Notes under the pieces: model-generated
Databases searched by the model: none
Seen by the model: only the letters and a program-made list of their open reading frames with translations
Told to the model about the DNA's origin: nothing
NCBI RefSeq assembly: GCF_001552655.1
Contig: NZ_BCRP01000008.1
Location: 62,001-126,000 of the forward strand
DNA length: 64,000 nucleotides
Direction of reading: 5' to 3'
DNA from: Alicyclobacillus kakegawensis NBRC 103104
GTDB lineage: Bacteria; Bacillota; Bacilli; Alicyclobacillales; Alicyclobacillaceae
Shown here: positions 50,186-59,338 of the stretch, in pieces
Numbering within the stretch: position 1 is the first letter of the stretch
Layout: every line of letters begins with the position of its first letter
Position numbers and translations under genes: made by a program

Positions 50186-50223
50186 TTCCACACAAAGGAA
50201 CACGGTGGTTCCTATTTGAGGAA
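50186..50223 (+). promoter_or_regulatory. Tandem TTCC-N7-GGAA element, copy 1
   Basis: TTCC-N7-GGAA occurs at 50186-50200 and again at 50209-50223, 23 bp apart. The same arrangement, with the same spacings and about 100 bp of recognisably similar flank (from AAAAGTTC to the AGAG after GAATNCG), lies upstream of the paralogous transporter at 59496-59533. Two inverted-repeat boxes about two helical turns apart look like a cooperative regulator site. Confidence 0.65.
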
Positions 50224-50328
50224 TGCGAAGAATAGTCTATGGAGCAGAGCCAAAAGAGAAGGGGTGGTTCGGCTTATCGTGTGGGTCGAATCGTCTGTGT
50301 CGTCGTGGCGGGAGATTTGAACGATTTT

Positions 50329-50390
50329 GGGTCATCCATATTCCGACAAGGTCGTGCGGCCGCATGCCTTGTCGGCTTGACGGATGACCC
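50329..50390 (+). terminator. Long three-part hairpin between the operator and the transporter gene
   Basis: GGGTCATCC (50329-50337) pairs with GGATGACCC (50382-50390). CCGACAAGG (50343-50351) pairs with CCTTGTCGG (50367-50375). The apex is the palindrome TGCGGCCGCA (50355-50364). This 62-base structure is a strong candidate for a terminator of the upstream operon or, because it lies downstream of the tandem operator and 180 bp before the transporter ATG, an attenuator. There is no T tract. Confidence 0.6.
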
Positions 50391-50571
50391 TGCCGGGCTT
50401 GTGAAGCCGTGGTTTCCTGGCAGTCTTTGAAAGCGCTATCTAGAGCTTGGTGCTGGTCTCTCTTTCGGAATTATGGGTCATGGTCGTACTTCTAGACTAG
50501 TGAGAACAGCCCCCTGCCGACCCTTGGTTGGACAGGAGTTCCAGCAGAACAACCTTCACGGAGGGATGGCC

Positions 50572-51831
50572 ATGCAACAAAGGTCTCGTTTGTGGACATA
50601 CGAAAACGCCATCATTGTAATGATGTTCTTTGCGTTCGGATTGGTGTTCATGGATCGACAGAGCATCACGTATTTGTCTCCATTTTTGATTCCAGATTTA
50701 CACCTGAACAACGCGCAAGTGGGAATGTTCGCATCTGCGCTGTCCGTTGGCTGGGGCATATCCGCTTGGGCCGTGGCCAGTTTCTCGGATTTTTCCGGAA
50801 ACAGAAAGAGAATCTTGATCTTTTTCATCGTGTTGTTCGCCATCGCCTCGGTCCTTTCGGGTGTGGTCGGTTCTTTCCTGGCCATGTTTCTGGTGCGCGG
50901 ATTGATGGGGCTGTCTGAAGGACCGGTGTTTCCCATAGCAGCGGTGGCCGTGAAATCGGCTTCACAACCGGGGCGTCAAGGATTCAACATCGGGTTCACC
51001 CAGAGCGCCTCAGGGCTGATTGGCATGACGATTGCACCCTTGGTTGTTGTCGCGTTAGCCAACGCCTTTGGCTGGCGGTATGCATTCTACTTATTGGGAG
51101 TTCCAGCGCTCGTGCTCGCCATCATTGTCGCAAAGTTTATGCGGGAACCCCAGCTGAGCCCCCAGGAAGGCGCCTCGGAGAGAAAACTGACCTGGGCGGA
51201 CTATAAGGTGATCTTCCAAACCCGAAACACCTGGCTGTGCGTCATATGTTCCATAGGGTTCATCACCTGGCTCATCACGTTCACGACGTTTGCGCCCATA
51301 TTGATGACGGAGGTAGACAAAATCACAGCGACCCAGATGAGCTGGGCCATGAGCGCCTTTGGCTTCGGGTCCTGGGTTTGGGGCTTCTGTGTTCCTTTAA
51401 TTTCTGATTTTCTCGGCAGGAAGCCTTCCATGATTGCGTCAGGCCTGATAGCGACCTTGGCCCCTCTGGCATTGCTGGTGATTCATTCCGGCGTTGGCGT
51501 CTTGATTGTGGTGTTGTTCGTGTTGGCCATCGGCCAAGGTTACGCCGCTGTATGCATGTCGGTCATACCCAGTGAGTCCGTGCCGCCGGCGTTCTCGGCT
51601 TCCGCCATTTCCATCATGATGATGATTGGAGAGATCTTTGGGGGAACCACCGTGCCGACTCTGGCCGGTATAGCCGCTGACCACTACGGTTTGTCCGCGC
51701 CCATGTTCATTGCGGCACTCGGCTCTTTCGTGGTCTTCGTGGTTTCCTTCTGGCTGCGGGAAACGGCTCCAAGAAAGGTGGGCCTCATCAAACCGGAGAC
51801 GACGCAGGTTGCTGGCCAGTACACATCTTGA
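50572..51831 (+). CDS. MFS transporter, probable aromatic acid permease (paralog A)
   Basis: A 419-residue protein with about 12 helices. YENAIIVMMFFAFGLVFMDRQSITYLSPF is the first helix (keys YENA, FGLVFMDR). Then come LMGLSEGPVFPIAAVAV, RQGFNIGFTQSASGLIG and AADHYGLSAPMF near the end. It is clearly a paralog of the protein at 59666 and of the truncated one at 63574. ATG 50572 is used, since CGGAGGG lies seven bases upstream; longer frames to 50473 carry no site. It lies in the aromatic region and probably imports an aromatic carboxylate. Its upstream element is shared with paralog B. Confidence 0.85.
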   Translation: MQQRSRLWTYENAIIVMMFFAFGLVFMDRQSITYLSPFLIPDLHLNNAQVGMFASALSVGWGISAWAVASFSDFSGNRKRILIFFIVLFAIASVLSGVVGSFLAMFLVRGLMGLSEGPVFPIAAVAVKSASQPGRQGFNIGFTQSASGLIGMTIAPLVVVALANAFGWRYAFYLLGVPALVLAIIVAKFMREPQLSPQEGASERKLTWADYKVIFQTRNTWLCVICSIGFITWLITFTTFAPILMTEVDKITATQMSWAMSAFGFGSWVWGFCVPLISDFLGRKPSMIASGLIATLAPLALLVIHSGVGVLIVVLFVLAIGQGYAAVCMSVIPSESVPPAFSASAISIMMMIGEIFGGTTVPTLAGIAADHYGLSAPMFIAALGSFVVFVVSFWLRETAPRKVGLIKPETTQVAGQYTS

Positions 51832-51970
51832 TCTCCGGGGCGTGCGGGCGCTTCGGCTGCAACTACGAAGAGGAACAGTTGGCTTGACTTGATGGGATTG
51901 TTTCGACACCTGTGGTCTATGGGTTCGTGTTGAGGATGGAGTTCGTGGCATGGAAGGAGGATTCTTTACC

Positions 51971-53308
51971 ATGGCATATACGACTGTCGACGCAACGGCA
52001 CTGAAGGACATTAAGGAGAAAATCCACACGGGCGTTTTGCCGCAGTGGGTATTCTCCAATCAGCAGATCTATGAACTGGAGCTGGAGAAGATCTACGCCA
52101 GAACATGGAATTTCATTGGACATGAATCCGAGATCCGCAATCCGGGAGACTTTGTCACACGCTGGATAGTCCACGATCCCGTTCTTCTGTTGCGGGACCA
52201 GGATGGTCAGATCCGAGCGTATCTGAATTCCTGTACACACCGCGGCGCTCAATTGTGTGTTGCGGATTGCGGCAACAAGAAAACGTTCACGTGTCCCTAT
52301 CATGGCTGGACTTTCAACCAAAGAGGGGAATTGATTGGCATTATTGCCGGCAACAAAGTGTACGGGGAGGAACTGGATCGCAGCCAGTGGGCGCTGCGAA
52401 GGATACCTCGAGTGGAGACGTATCAGGGCATGATTTTTGCGTCGCTCAATCCTGACGTGGAACCGCTCGACGAGTTTTTGGGAGGAATGAAATGGTATTT
52501 CGACATTATGCTTGGACGTACCACAAATGGGCTGGAAGTCCGGGGAGTTCCACACCGCTGGCTGATTCGGACCAACTGGAAAATTAGCGCTGACAACTTT
52601 GGCGGCGATCCGTACCATGTCGCGATGAGCCACCGCTCTACTGTCGAACTCGGCATCAGCCCTCAGGATCCCATGTATGCCAGCTACGGATACCAAATCG
52701 TATTGGAAAATGGACACGGCATCAACATCTGTACGACCAAAGACGGCACCACAAGCCGCCCCTATCAGGGACTGCCCGAAGAACTGTGGCCGGAATTCGA
52801 GAAGAACCTGACTGCCGAACAACGAGACATCCTGTATCGTGCCGTTGTGTTCGTGGGAAATTGTTTCCCCAACTTGTCCTTTGTCAGCCCTATGCATGGG
52901 ACAGGAGGCCCTGACGAACCGTTGACCAGCTTCGTCAATTTCCGAACCTGGCGGCCCTTGGCTCCCGATCTCATTGAAGTGTGTTCATGGTGCATGGTGG
53001 ATAAGGACGCGTCGGAGGAGTTCAAAGAGGCCTCATACAGGAGCTATGTGGGTTCCTTTGGTCCGGGAGGAACCCTTGAGCAGGACGATGGGGAAATTTG
53101 GACGCGTGTGGAAGATGCCAGCAAGGGGTTCATGGTTCAAAGCAAGGACGTTCACTACAACAATGTACTCAACTACCTCATGGGCATGGGGAGAGTAGAG
53201 CCGATCGAACAATGGCGTGCACCGGGTACAGCGTATCCCACATGTTGGCTGGACGCCATTTCTCGCTCCTTCTACGAGCACTGGGTGGACCAATTGCTGA
53301 GCGAATGA
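51971..53308 (+). CDS. Rieske-type aromatic ring-hydroxylating dioxygenase, large subunit
   Basis: A 445-residue alpha subunit of the naphthalene/benzoate-dioxygenase class. The Rieske ligands are Cys88, His90 (SCTHRGAQL), Cys108 and His111 (CPYHGWTF). The mononuclear iron site is Asp213, His216 and His221 in NFGGDPYHVAMSH. ATG 51971 follows AAGGAGGA. It is followed 34 bp later by its beta subunit. The enzyme dihydroxylates an aromatic ring with dioxygen and two electrons, but no ferredoxin or reductase gene lies in the window, so electron donors must be encoded elsewhere. With the formaldehyde dehydrogenase downstream, an O-demethylating hydroxylation is also possible. Confidence 0.92.
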   Translation: MAYTTVDATALKDIKEKIHTGVLPQWVFSNQQIYELELEKIYARTWNFIGHESEIRNPGDFVTRWIVHDPVLLLRDQDGQIRAYLNSCTHRGAQLCVADCGNKKTFTCPYHGWTFNQRGELIGIIAGNKVYGEELDRSQWALRRIPRVETYQGMIFASLNPDVEPLDEFLGGMKWYFDIMLGRTTNGLEVRGVPHRWLIRTNWKISADNFGGDPYHVAMSHRSTVELGISPQDPMYASYGYQIVLENGHGINICTTKDGTTSRPYQGLPEELWPEFEKNLTAEQRDILYRAVVFVGNCFPNLSFVSPMHGTGGPDEPLTSFVNFRTWRPLAPDLIEVCSWCMVDKDASEEFKEASYRSYVGSFGPGGTLEQDDGEIWTRVEDASKGFMVQSKDVHYNNVLNYLMGMGRVEPIEQWRAPGTAYPTCWLDAISRSFYEHWVDQLLSE

Positions 53309-53342
53309 ATTGAAGGACAAGTGAGGGAGGGGCTCCTGAACC

Positions 53343-53834
53343 ATGACAATCCGGGATGAAATCGTGAATTTCCTGCATGATGAAGCCTTCTTGCTGGATG
53401 AACGCAGGTTTGACGAGTGGCTGGAGATGCTTGATGACTCGGTCGTGTATCGCATGCCGATGCGCGTGACCAAAGAGAAGGAAGGGGGGGACGACATTGT
53501 CGATGAGATGACTTACCTTGAGGAGACCAAGCAGAGCCTCATCACACGTGTCAATCGGCTGAAGACCACATCCGCATGGGCGGAGGACCCCCCGTCCCGA
53601 ACCCGGCATTTCATCACGAACGTGCGGATCGAGCGCGAGGAACCGGAAGAGGTGCATGTGACCAGCTACTTTCACATGCTTCGCAGTCGCGGCAGCACCA
53701 CGGAAGTGGAGCAGGTATTTGGAAAGCGAAGCGATGTGGTCAAGAAACGAGATGGCAATTGGCGGCTCGTGAGGAGGACCATTTATCCGGACCAGGCCAT
53801 TCTGGGCATGAGAAATATCAGCAACTTCTTTTGA
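53343..53834 (+). CDS. Ring-hydroxylating dioxygenase, small (beta) subunit
   Basis: A 163-residue cone-shaped NTF2-fold beta subunit. Typical segments are FLHDEAFLLDERRFDEWLEMLDDSVVYRMP (keys EAFLLD, WLEML, VVYRMP), SRTRHFITNVRIE and the end WRLVRRTIYPDQ. It has no cofactors and stabilises the alpha3beta3 assembly. ATG 53343 with GGGAGGGGC upstream. It follows the large subunit and precedes the formaldehyde dehydrogenase in the same direction. Confidence 0.9.
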   Translation: MTIRDEIVNFLHDEAFLLDERRFDEWLEMLDDSVVYRMPMRVTKEKEGGDDIVDEMTYLEETKQSLITRVNRLKTTSAWAEDPPSRTRHFITNVRIEREEPEEVHVTSYFHMLRSRGSTTEVEQVFGKRSDVVKKRDGNWRLVRRTIYPDQAILGMRNISNFF

Positions 53835-53906
53835 TGGTTTGGCCATGAGGGGGGCTCGTGGCCCACGTGGAGATGTATGACACTTTGCGATGGGGAGTGA
53901 TGCTGG

Positions 53907-55130
53907 ATGGGCAACCGAGCCGTAGTGTACATGGGACCTGGTCATGTGGAAGTGCAGAATATTGATTATCCGGAACTCGTACTGAAAGACGGCCCTGGAG
54001 TGCATCCGTCGAATGTGGGCAGAAAGTGCGAACACGGCGTCATCATTAAGGTGGTGTCGACCAACATCTGTGGCAGTGATCAGCACATGGTGCGTGGACG
54101 CACCACAGCGCCCGTGGGTCTGGTATTGGGCCATGAGATTACCGGAGAGGTGATAGAGGTCGGACGAGACGTAGAGTTCATCAAAAAGGGCGATTTGGTC
54201 TCGGTGCCCTTTAATATCGCCTGCGGGCGCTGCCGGAATTGTAAGGAGAGAAATACGCACATCTGTTTGAATGTGAATCCCGATCGGCCTGGGGCCGCGT
54301 ACGGGTATGTCGATATGGGCGGTTGGGTCGGTGGGCAAGCGGAATATGTGATGGTTCCTTACGCGGACTTCCAATTATTGAAGTTTCCTGACAAAGATCA
54401 GGCCATGGAGAAGATACTCGATTTAACGATGCTGTCCGACATCTTTCCGACCGGATACCATGGAGCTGTCAGTGCCGGTGTGACCACCGGATCGACGGTG
54501 TACGTGGCCGGGGCCGGACCCGTTGGGCTTGCCGCAGCGCACTCGGCGCAGCTGCTGGGGGCGTCCGTTGTGATTGTCGGGGATTTTAATGAAGAAAGAC
54601 TGGCGCAAGCCAGAAGTTTTGGGTGTGAAACCGTTAACTTGTCCGAACACGATGACGTGGGTGAAATGATCGACGATATCCTGGGTGTGCCTGAGGTGGA
54701 TTGTGCAATCGACTGTGTCGGTTTTGAAGCCCACGGTCATGGCGCCAACCACGAGGAAGCCCCAGCTGCCGTTCTCAACACCATCATGTCCGTGACGAGA
54801 GCCGGTGGAAAATTAGGCATCCCGGGCCTCTATGTGACGGGCGATCCGGGGGCTGTAGACGAAGACGCGAAAATTGGCTCTCTGAAGATCAGGATTGGGC
54901 TCGGTTGGGCGAAGGCACACCATTTTGTCACTGGGCAAACGCCTGTGATGCGCTACCATCGGGAACTCATGATGGCCATACTCAGTGGAAAGGCTCAGAT
55001 TGCGAAAGCGGTGAATGCCACGGTGCTGCCGCTGGAGGAGGCGCCGAGGGGGTACAGAGACTTCGACCGAGGGGCGGCGCGAAAATTTGTCTTAGATCCG
55101 CACGGTCTTCTGAGCAAACATCGTGCGTAG
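53907..55130 (+). CDS. fdhA: Glutathione-independent formaldehyde dehydrogenase
   Basis: A 407-residue zinc-dependent dehydrogenase of the FdhA type of Pseudomonas putida. It starts MGNRAVVYMGPGHVEV, has catalytic zinc residues in NICGSDQHMVRGRT and LGHEITGEV, structural cysteines in CGRCRNCKERNTHIC and the diagnostic ADFQLLKFPDKDQAM. The Rossmann motif is GAGPVG, followed by an enzyme-specific insertion before the C-terminus. It oxidises formaldehyde to formate with NAD and without glutathione. In an aromatic cluster it implies that formaldehyde is released, as in demethylation of methoxy-aromatics. ATG 53907 with GGGGAGTGATG upstream. Confidence 0.9.
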   Translation: MGNRAVVYMGPGHVEVQNIDYPELVLKDGPGVHPSNVGRKCEHGVIIKVVSTNICGSDQHMVRGRTTAPVGLVLGHEITGEVIEVGRDVEFIKKGDLVSVPFNIACGRCRNCKERNTHICLNVNPDRPGAAYGYVDMGGWVGGQAEYVMVPYADFQLLKFPDKDQAMEKILDLTMLSDIFPTGYHGAVSAGVTTGSTVYVAGAGPVGLAAAHSAQLLGASVVIVGDFNEERLAQARSFGCETVNLSEHDDVGEMIDDILGVPEVDCAIDCVGFEAHGHGANHEEAPAAVLNTIMSVTRAGGKLGIPGLYVTGDPGAVDEDAKIGSLKIRIGLGWAKAHHFVTGQTPVMRYHRELMMAILSGKAQIAKAVNATVLPLEEAPRGYRDFDRGAARKFVLDPHGLLSKHRA

Positions 55131-55196
55131 GAACGGGTGGCACGGCAAAAACGTAAGTCACATGGCAACGAGTCATCCGAGAGAAGGTAGATGTGA

Positions 55197-56072
55197 ATGC
55201 GTATTGGATTCATTGGTTTTGGCGAGGCTGCGTCATCCATAGCCACCGGTCTTCATGATGAAGGATTGACGGGCATGCTGGCGTTCGATGTAGCGGACAG
55301 CGAAATCCTCCGTGAACGAGCATCGGCCGCCGAGGTTACTCTGACGGAAAGCCTGAAGGACCTGGCGGAATCCAGCGACGTCGTTCTCTCCATGGTGACG
55401 GCCGCTTCCGCCCTGTCGGTGGCTAAGACCGCGGCCGGCTTCATGCGCCCGGGTACCATCTACGCGGATCTGAATTCATGTTCCCCCCGGACAAAACAGG
55501 AAATCTTCAACGTGGTGGCTGAATCGCGCCGGGACGTTGCGTTCGCCGGCGTGGCCGTGATGTCAGCCGTGCCACCCTGGAAGCATCGGGTGCCGATGGT
55601 CGCTGACGGTCCGGGGGCGCCCCGGTTGCAAGCGTCCCTGAAGCCCTATGGCATGCGTATCGATGTTTTGCCAGGGCCAGTGGGAGCCGCAGCTGCGTTG
55701 AAAATGTGTCGGAGTGCCATTTTGAAGGGCATGGAGGCCCTGTTTTTGGAGGCCCTTTTAGCCGCCGAATCCGTGGGGGTTGGCGAGCAGGTGTTGACGT
55801 CGCTCGACGCGTCCTTTCCGGAGAACCGCCTGTCTGAAATCGTGAAATATCTGCTGGGCAGAAACATGGCTCACGGAATCAGACGCGCCGAAGAGATGGC
55901 GGAGGTGGCTGCGACTTTCCGAGAGTTGGGGATTACTCCATTCGCTGCCGGAGGAGCGGCGGACAGATTGGCCTGGGCGGCGCGCGTCTGTCCGGCGCCG
56001 GAGCGGAGCCAGGTCGGATCGTACGAGGAGTGGTTGCGTATACTTCTCAAATCAGGTCAGGAGTCCATGTAA
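55197..56072 (+). CDS. NAD(P)-dependent oxidoreductase, 6PGDH-like with DUF1932 domain
   Basis: A 291-residue protein. The N-terminal beta-hydroxyacid dehydrogenase domain starts MRIGFIGFGEAASSIA. The region around SVSAVPPWKHRVPMVADG-like (AVMSAVPPW, VPMVADGPG) forms the substrate loop, and the C-terminal DUF1932-type helical domain has LKMCRSAILKGMEAL with the conserved Lys. Related proteins occur in aromatic meta-cleavage clusters, where the exact reaction has often not been shown. It may oxidise a hydroxy acid or semialdehyde hydrate. It lies 66 bp after fdhA and 35 bp before the aldehyde dehydrogenase, so one operon is likely. Confidence 0.82.
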   Translation: MRIGFIGFGEAASSIATGLHDEGLTGMLAFDVADSEILRERASAAEVTLTESLKDLAESSDVVLSMVTAASALSVAKTAAGFMRPGTIYADLNSCSPRTKQEIFNVVAESRRDVAFAGVAVMSAVPPWKHRVPMVADGPGAPRLQASLKPYGMRIDVLPGPVGAAAALKMCRSAILKGMEALFLEALLAAESVGVGEQVLTSLDASFPENRLSEIVKYLLGRNMAHGIRRAEEMAEVAATFRELGITPFAAGGAADRLAWAARVCPAPERSQVGSYEEWLRILLKSGQESM

Positions 56073-56107
56073 TCAGATGCATACGACAAGAGAGGAGTAT
56101 GATTCTG

Positions 56108-57589
56108 ATGGAAGCTACTGAAACCGTTGTGGTAAGCGCAATCATCAATGGGGAACAGGTGTCCACAGAGAATCAATACCCGCGGGAGAATCCTGCGAAT
56201 CCAGACGAAATCGTTGGCTATGGCCCCATGAACACTCGGGAAGACGCCGTTCGGGCTATTGAGGCGGCAGCTGCCGCTTTTCCAGCGTGGTCGCAAACAC
56301 CTGTGCAGGAGCGCATCCGGAGAATGCAGCGGGCGATTGAGGGGCTCAAGGCGGCATCCGACAGGCTCATACCCTTGCTGTGCCGCGAGCACGGCAAGCC
56401 CTTGTACGACGCTGGCGGCGAAATGTTCGTCACAACCATGTGGATGGAGCATGCCTGCTCCATAGCTGAGGAAGCTCTTCGAGAGCAGGTATCCGTTCAT
56501 GAAGCGGGAAAGACCATCATTACACGTGATCCTATCGGGGTGATTTCCGCCATATTTCCATGGAACTACCCACTCGCCCTTTCTACCATAAAAATTGCAC
56601 CTGCCCTCTTGGCTGGCAACACCATCGTTTTGAAGCCGAGTCCCTACGCACCGCTGGCGGTGAGTCAGGCGATTGAGATCATCGCGAACGAGTTCCCTCC
56701 AGGTGTGGTCAACATGGTGCACGGCGGGGCGGACGTGGGAGTGGAGTTGACCACAAATCCATTGGTCTCCAAGGTCGCCTTTACAGGCGGCACCGTGACC
56801 GGTCGTAGCATCATGAAATCGGCTGCCGATACGCTCAAAAATGTCACCTTGGAGTTGGGCGGCAACGACGCGGCCGTCATTCTTCCGGAGTTCAATGTCG
56901 ACGATGAGCGCGCCATGCGTCGTTTGGTCATATCGAATTTCCTGACCGCTGGTCAGATTTGTATGATTGCGAAGAGAATCTATGTCCACCGCTCCATCCA
57001 TGAGAAGTTTATTGATAGATACGTTCAGGCGGCAAACAAGTGGATTCGCGTCGGAAATCCGTTCAATCCAGATGTAACCATTGGGCCCGTGAACAACAAG
57101 CGACAACTGGAATATGTCCAAAGTCTGATTCGGGGCGCCGAGAGTCACGGTGCCAAGGTGATTCCACTTGGACGGATATTGGATCCTGACCTTTTTGAAC
57201 GAGGCTACTTCATGCAACCCACGCTCGTCCTGCCTGTCGACTACGACGATCCGATTGTGGTCGAGGAGCAGTTTGGTCCCACCGTGCCGGTGTTGCCGTA
57301 CGACGACGAGGAACAGGTGATCTCCCTGGTGAACAACAGCATTTATGGACTGACGAGTTCTGTGTGGGGCGATGAAGAACACGCCCTTCAGGTTGCGCGC
57401 CGCATTCAGGCGGGCACCACGATGATTAACACGGCGGCTGTTCAGGGACTGGATGTACGCTTTCCTTTTGGCGGAGTCAAACAGTCAGGCATTGGCCGGG
57501 AGTATGGGGTAGAGGGATTGACAGCCTATACGGAACTGCACGTCATCAATATTCCTGCCCACGGAGAATTGCCAAATATTCCGGAGTGA
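56108..57589 (+). CDS. NAD(P)-dependent aldehyde dehydrogenase
   Basis: A 493-residue class-I/II type ALDH. FPWNYPLALSTIKIAPALLAGNT (keys PWNYP, GNT) and KPSPYAPL bind nucleotide, Glu249 is in LELGGNDA and the nucleophile Cys285 in TAGQICMIAKR. ATG 56108 is preferred to 56099 because GAGAGGAG then has a normal ten-base spacing. Possible substrates in this setting are an aromatic aldehyde such as vanillin, or a muconate semialdehyde from ring cleavage (for example 2-aminomuconate semialdehyde). It lies 45 bp upstream of the VOC dioxygenase gene. Confidence 0.9.
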   Translation: MEATETVVVSAIINGEQVSTENQYPRENPANPDEIVGYGPMNTREDAVRAIEAAAAAFPAWSQTPVQERIRRMQRAIEGLKAASDRLIPLLCREHGKPLYDAGGEMFVTTMWMEHACSIAEEALREQVSVHEAGKTIITRDPIGVISAIFPWNYPLALSTIKIAPALLAGNTIVLKPSPYAPLAVSQAIEIIANEFPPGVVNMVHGGADVGVELTTNPLVSKVAFTGGTVTGRSIMKSAADTLKNVTLELGGNDAAVILPEFNVDDERAMRRLVISNFLTAGQICMIAKRIYVHRSIHEKFIDRYVQAANKWIRVGNPFNPDVTIGPVNNKRQLEYVQSLIRGAESHGAKVIPLGRILDPDLFERGYFMQPTLVLPVDYDDPIVVEEQFGPTVPVLPYDDEEQVISLVNNSIYGLTSSVWGDEEHALQVARRIQAGTTMINTAAVQGLDVRFPFGGVKQSGIGREYGVEGLTAYTELHVINIPAHGELPNIPE

Positions 57590-57634
57590 TGGGCAAGGTA
57601 AGGATTCGTGGGGATAGAAAAGAGGAGGATACTT

Positions 57635-58588
57635 GTGTTGGAACCGATGTTTGAAATCGCCCATCTCGGTCATGTGGAGCTCCTTACGCCGGTCCTGGAG
57701 AAAAGTGTGTGGTTTTTTCGCGACGTGTTGGGCATGGAAGTGGTCGACGAAGACAACGTGTCCGTCTACATGCGTTGTTGGGGGGACTATGAGCGCTATT
57801 CACTGAAGGTGACGCAGTCACCTCAACCTGGTGTAGGCCATACAGCGCTGCGAACGATGAGTCCAGAGGCACTGGACCGCCGGGTTGAAGCCCTCCAAGC
57901 TCGGGGTGTGGACGGGAAATGGGTGGAAGGAGACCACGGGCACGGTCCCGCCTATCAATTCTTTGGGCCCGACGGCCACCTTATGGAACTGTACTATGAA
58001 ACCACTTACTACCAGCCACCGGCGGAGCTTCGTCCGACACTGAAAAATCAACCTCAGAAGTTTACAGGTCGTGGCGCCTCGGTGAAGACTCTCGACCATG
58101 TGAATTACCTGTCTTCCAATCCGGAAGCAGACGGTCAGATGGTTGAGGACGTGTTGGGCCTGCGGCTGACGGAACAGATTGTTCTGGATAATGGCCGCCA
58201 TGCCGGTCTATGGTACCGTGTCGCCAACAAATCGTATGATCTTGTGTATACCCATGATGAAACCGGTGCCAAGGGCCGGCTGCACCACATCGCGTTTCGT
58301 GTGGACAGCAATGAGTCGATCTGGCGCGCCGCCGACCTGTTTGTCGATCATGATATTTACATTGAGTTTGCACCGAGCAAACACGCTATCAACCAAACCC
58401 ATTTTGTCTATGTGTATGAGCCAGGAGGAAATCGTATCGAGGTGTGCTCCGGCGGGTATCTTGTCCTGGCGCCGGATTGGCAACCGATTACGTGGACAGA
58501 GACCGAACGCAAACGCGGGCAGGCCTGGGGCAATCCGACAGTAGCGAGCTTCCATCGCTACGGTACACCTGTGGTCGAGGGGGTATAA
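57635..58588 (+). CDS. Catechol 2,3-dioxygenase-type (VOC) extradiol dioxygenase
   Basis: A 317-residue two-domain type-I extradiol dioxygenase. The iron ligands of the C-terminal domain are His155 (KTLDHVNYL), His218 (RLHHIAF) and Glu269 (GNRIEVCSGG), with the active-site Tyr in YVYEPGGN and GHLMELYYE closing the N-terminal domain. It cleaves catechols next to the hydroxyls to give a semialdehyde. GTG 57635 has AGAGGAGG six bases upstream. It lies directly after the aldehyde dehydrogenase and 38 bp before the GntR gene. It belongs to a different superfamily from the LigB-like protein, so the region encodes two unrelated extradiol enzymes. Confidence 0.92.
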   Translation: MLEPMFEIAHLGHVELLTPVLEKSVWFFRDVLGMEVVDEDNVSVYMRCWGDYERYSLKVTQSPQPGVGHTALRTMSPEALDRRVEALQARGVDGKWVEGDHGHGPAYQFFGPDGHLMELYYETTYYQPPAELRPTLKNQPQKFTGRGASVKTLDHVNYLSSNPEADGQMVEDVLGLRLTEQIVLDNGRHAGLWYRVANKSYDLVYTHDETGAKGRLHHIAFRVDSNESIWRAADLFVDHDIYIEFAPSKHAINQTHFVYVYEPGGNRIEVCSGGYLVLAPDWQPITWTETERKRGQAWGNPTVASFHRYGTPVVEGV

Positions 58589-58626
58589 TAAAGACATCCA
58601 ATAAGTAGAGGATGGGAAGCTTCGCT

Positions 58627-59286
58627 ATGTCGACCATACCGCAGACAGGTTTATTGACGGAAGAAGAGTGCTATCAGCGTCTCCGCAAGGCAATTGTCGA
58701 GGGGACTCTGATGCCGCATCAGCACTTGGTGGAAATGGATTTGGTGAAGTCCATGAATGCCAGTCGCGCCACGGTTCGGACGGTGTTGGCGAGGCTGGAG
58801 CAGGAGGGCCTGGTGGAACGGGAGCGTTACCGCGGTGCGCGTGTACGCATGGTCACCCAAGCCGAGGCCGCAGAGATTTTGGAAGTCAGGGCGGCGTTGG
58901 AAGCACTCATCGCTCGGCACGCCGCGATGCGCGCCACGGACGCAGATGTCACGGTGCTGAAAGAGATCTTGGAGGACATGCGACGCTGTCAGGAGCGCAA
59001 CGACCTCATCAGCTATTCCGAAGGGAATGCTCGGCTGCATCGCAAGTTGGTGGAGATTGCAGGGCATCAGACGGCAGGACGCTTGTTGGACACGTTAAGT
59101 TCGCAAAGTGTGCGCTATCAATACCGCACCATCATGGCTGAAGGACGCCCGGAGAACTCCCTGCGTGAACACAAGGAGATTGTCGACGCCGTGGCCGCAC
59201 GGAATCCTGATGCGGCCGAAGAGGCGATGAAAATCCACTTGGCCCACGTGTGTGAGACCGTGCGGCAGATGAAGCCAGGTTTGTAG
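58627..59286 (+). CDS. GntR-family transcriptional regulator (FCD subfamily)
   Basis: A 219-residue regulator. The N-terminal winged helix has YQRLRKAIVEGTLMP, LVKSMNASRATVRTVLARLEQEGLVER, and the C-terminal FCD domain carries LEVRAALEALIARHAA, NARLHRKLVEIAGH and EHKEIVDAVAARNPDAAEEAMKIHL, with the His and Asp metal-site pattern of FCD proteins. ATG 58627 is used with a GGGAAG site seven bases upstream. It closes the oxygenase operon and probably controls the region through the ATTGTT-type operators at 46201, 59321 and 61804. Its effector may be an aromatic acid or a ring-cleavage product. Confidence 0.9.
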   Translation: MSTIPQTGLLTEEECYQRLRKAIVEGTLMPHQHLVEMDLVKSMNASRATVRTVLARLEQEGLVERERYRGARVRMVTQAEAAEILEVRAALEALIARHAAMRATDADVTVLKEILEDMRRCQERNDLISYSEGNARLHRKLVEIAGHQTAGRLLDTLSSQSVRYQYRTIMAEGRPENSLREHKEIVDAVAARNPDAAEEAMKIHLAHVCETVRQMKPGL

Positions 59287-59309
59287 GAGAGTTAGACGAC
59301 AGGGCTGTT

Positions 59310-59338
59310 TTGACCTCTCAATTGTTAATCATTATGTT
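59310..59338 (+). promoter_or_regulatory. Sigma-A promoter with operator inside the spacer
   Basis: TTGACC (59310-59315), 17 bases and TATGTT (59333-59338) form a good promoter for the transporter at 59666. The spacer contains ATTGTTAATCAT (59321-59332), matching 9 of 12 bases of the palindrome at 46201-46212. The transcript would have a leader of about 320 bases carrying the tandem TTCC-N7-GGAA element. Confidence 0.55.

Noticed and set aside
56057-57382. A 441-codon minus-strand frame opposite the aldehyde dehydrogenase
   Set aside because: It mirrors a complete ALDH and has no start signal or recognisable domain.
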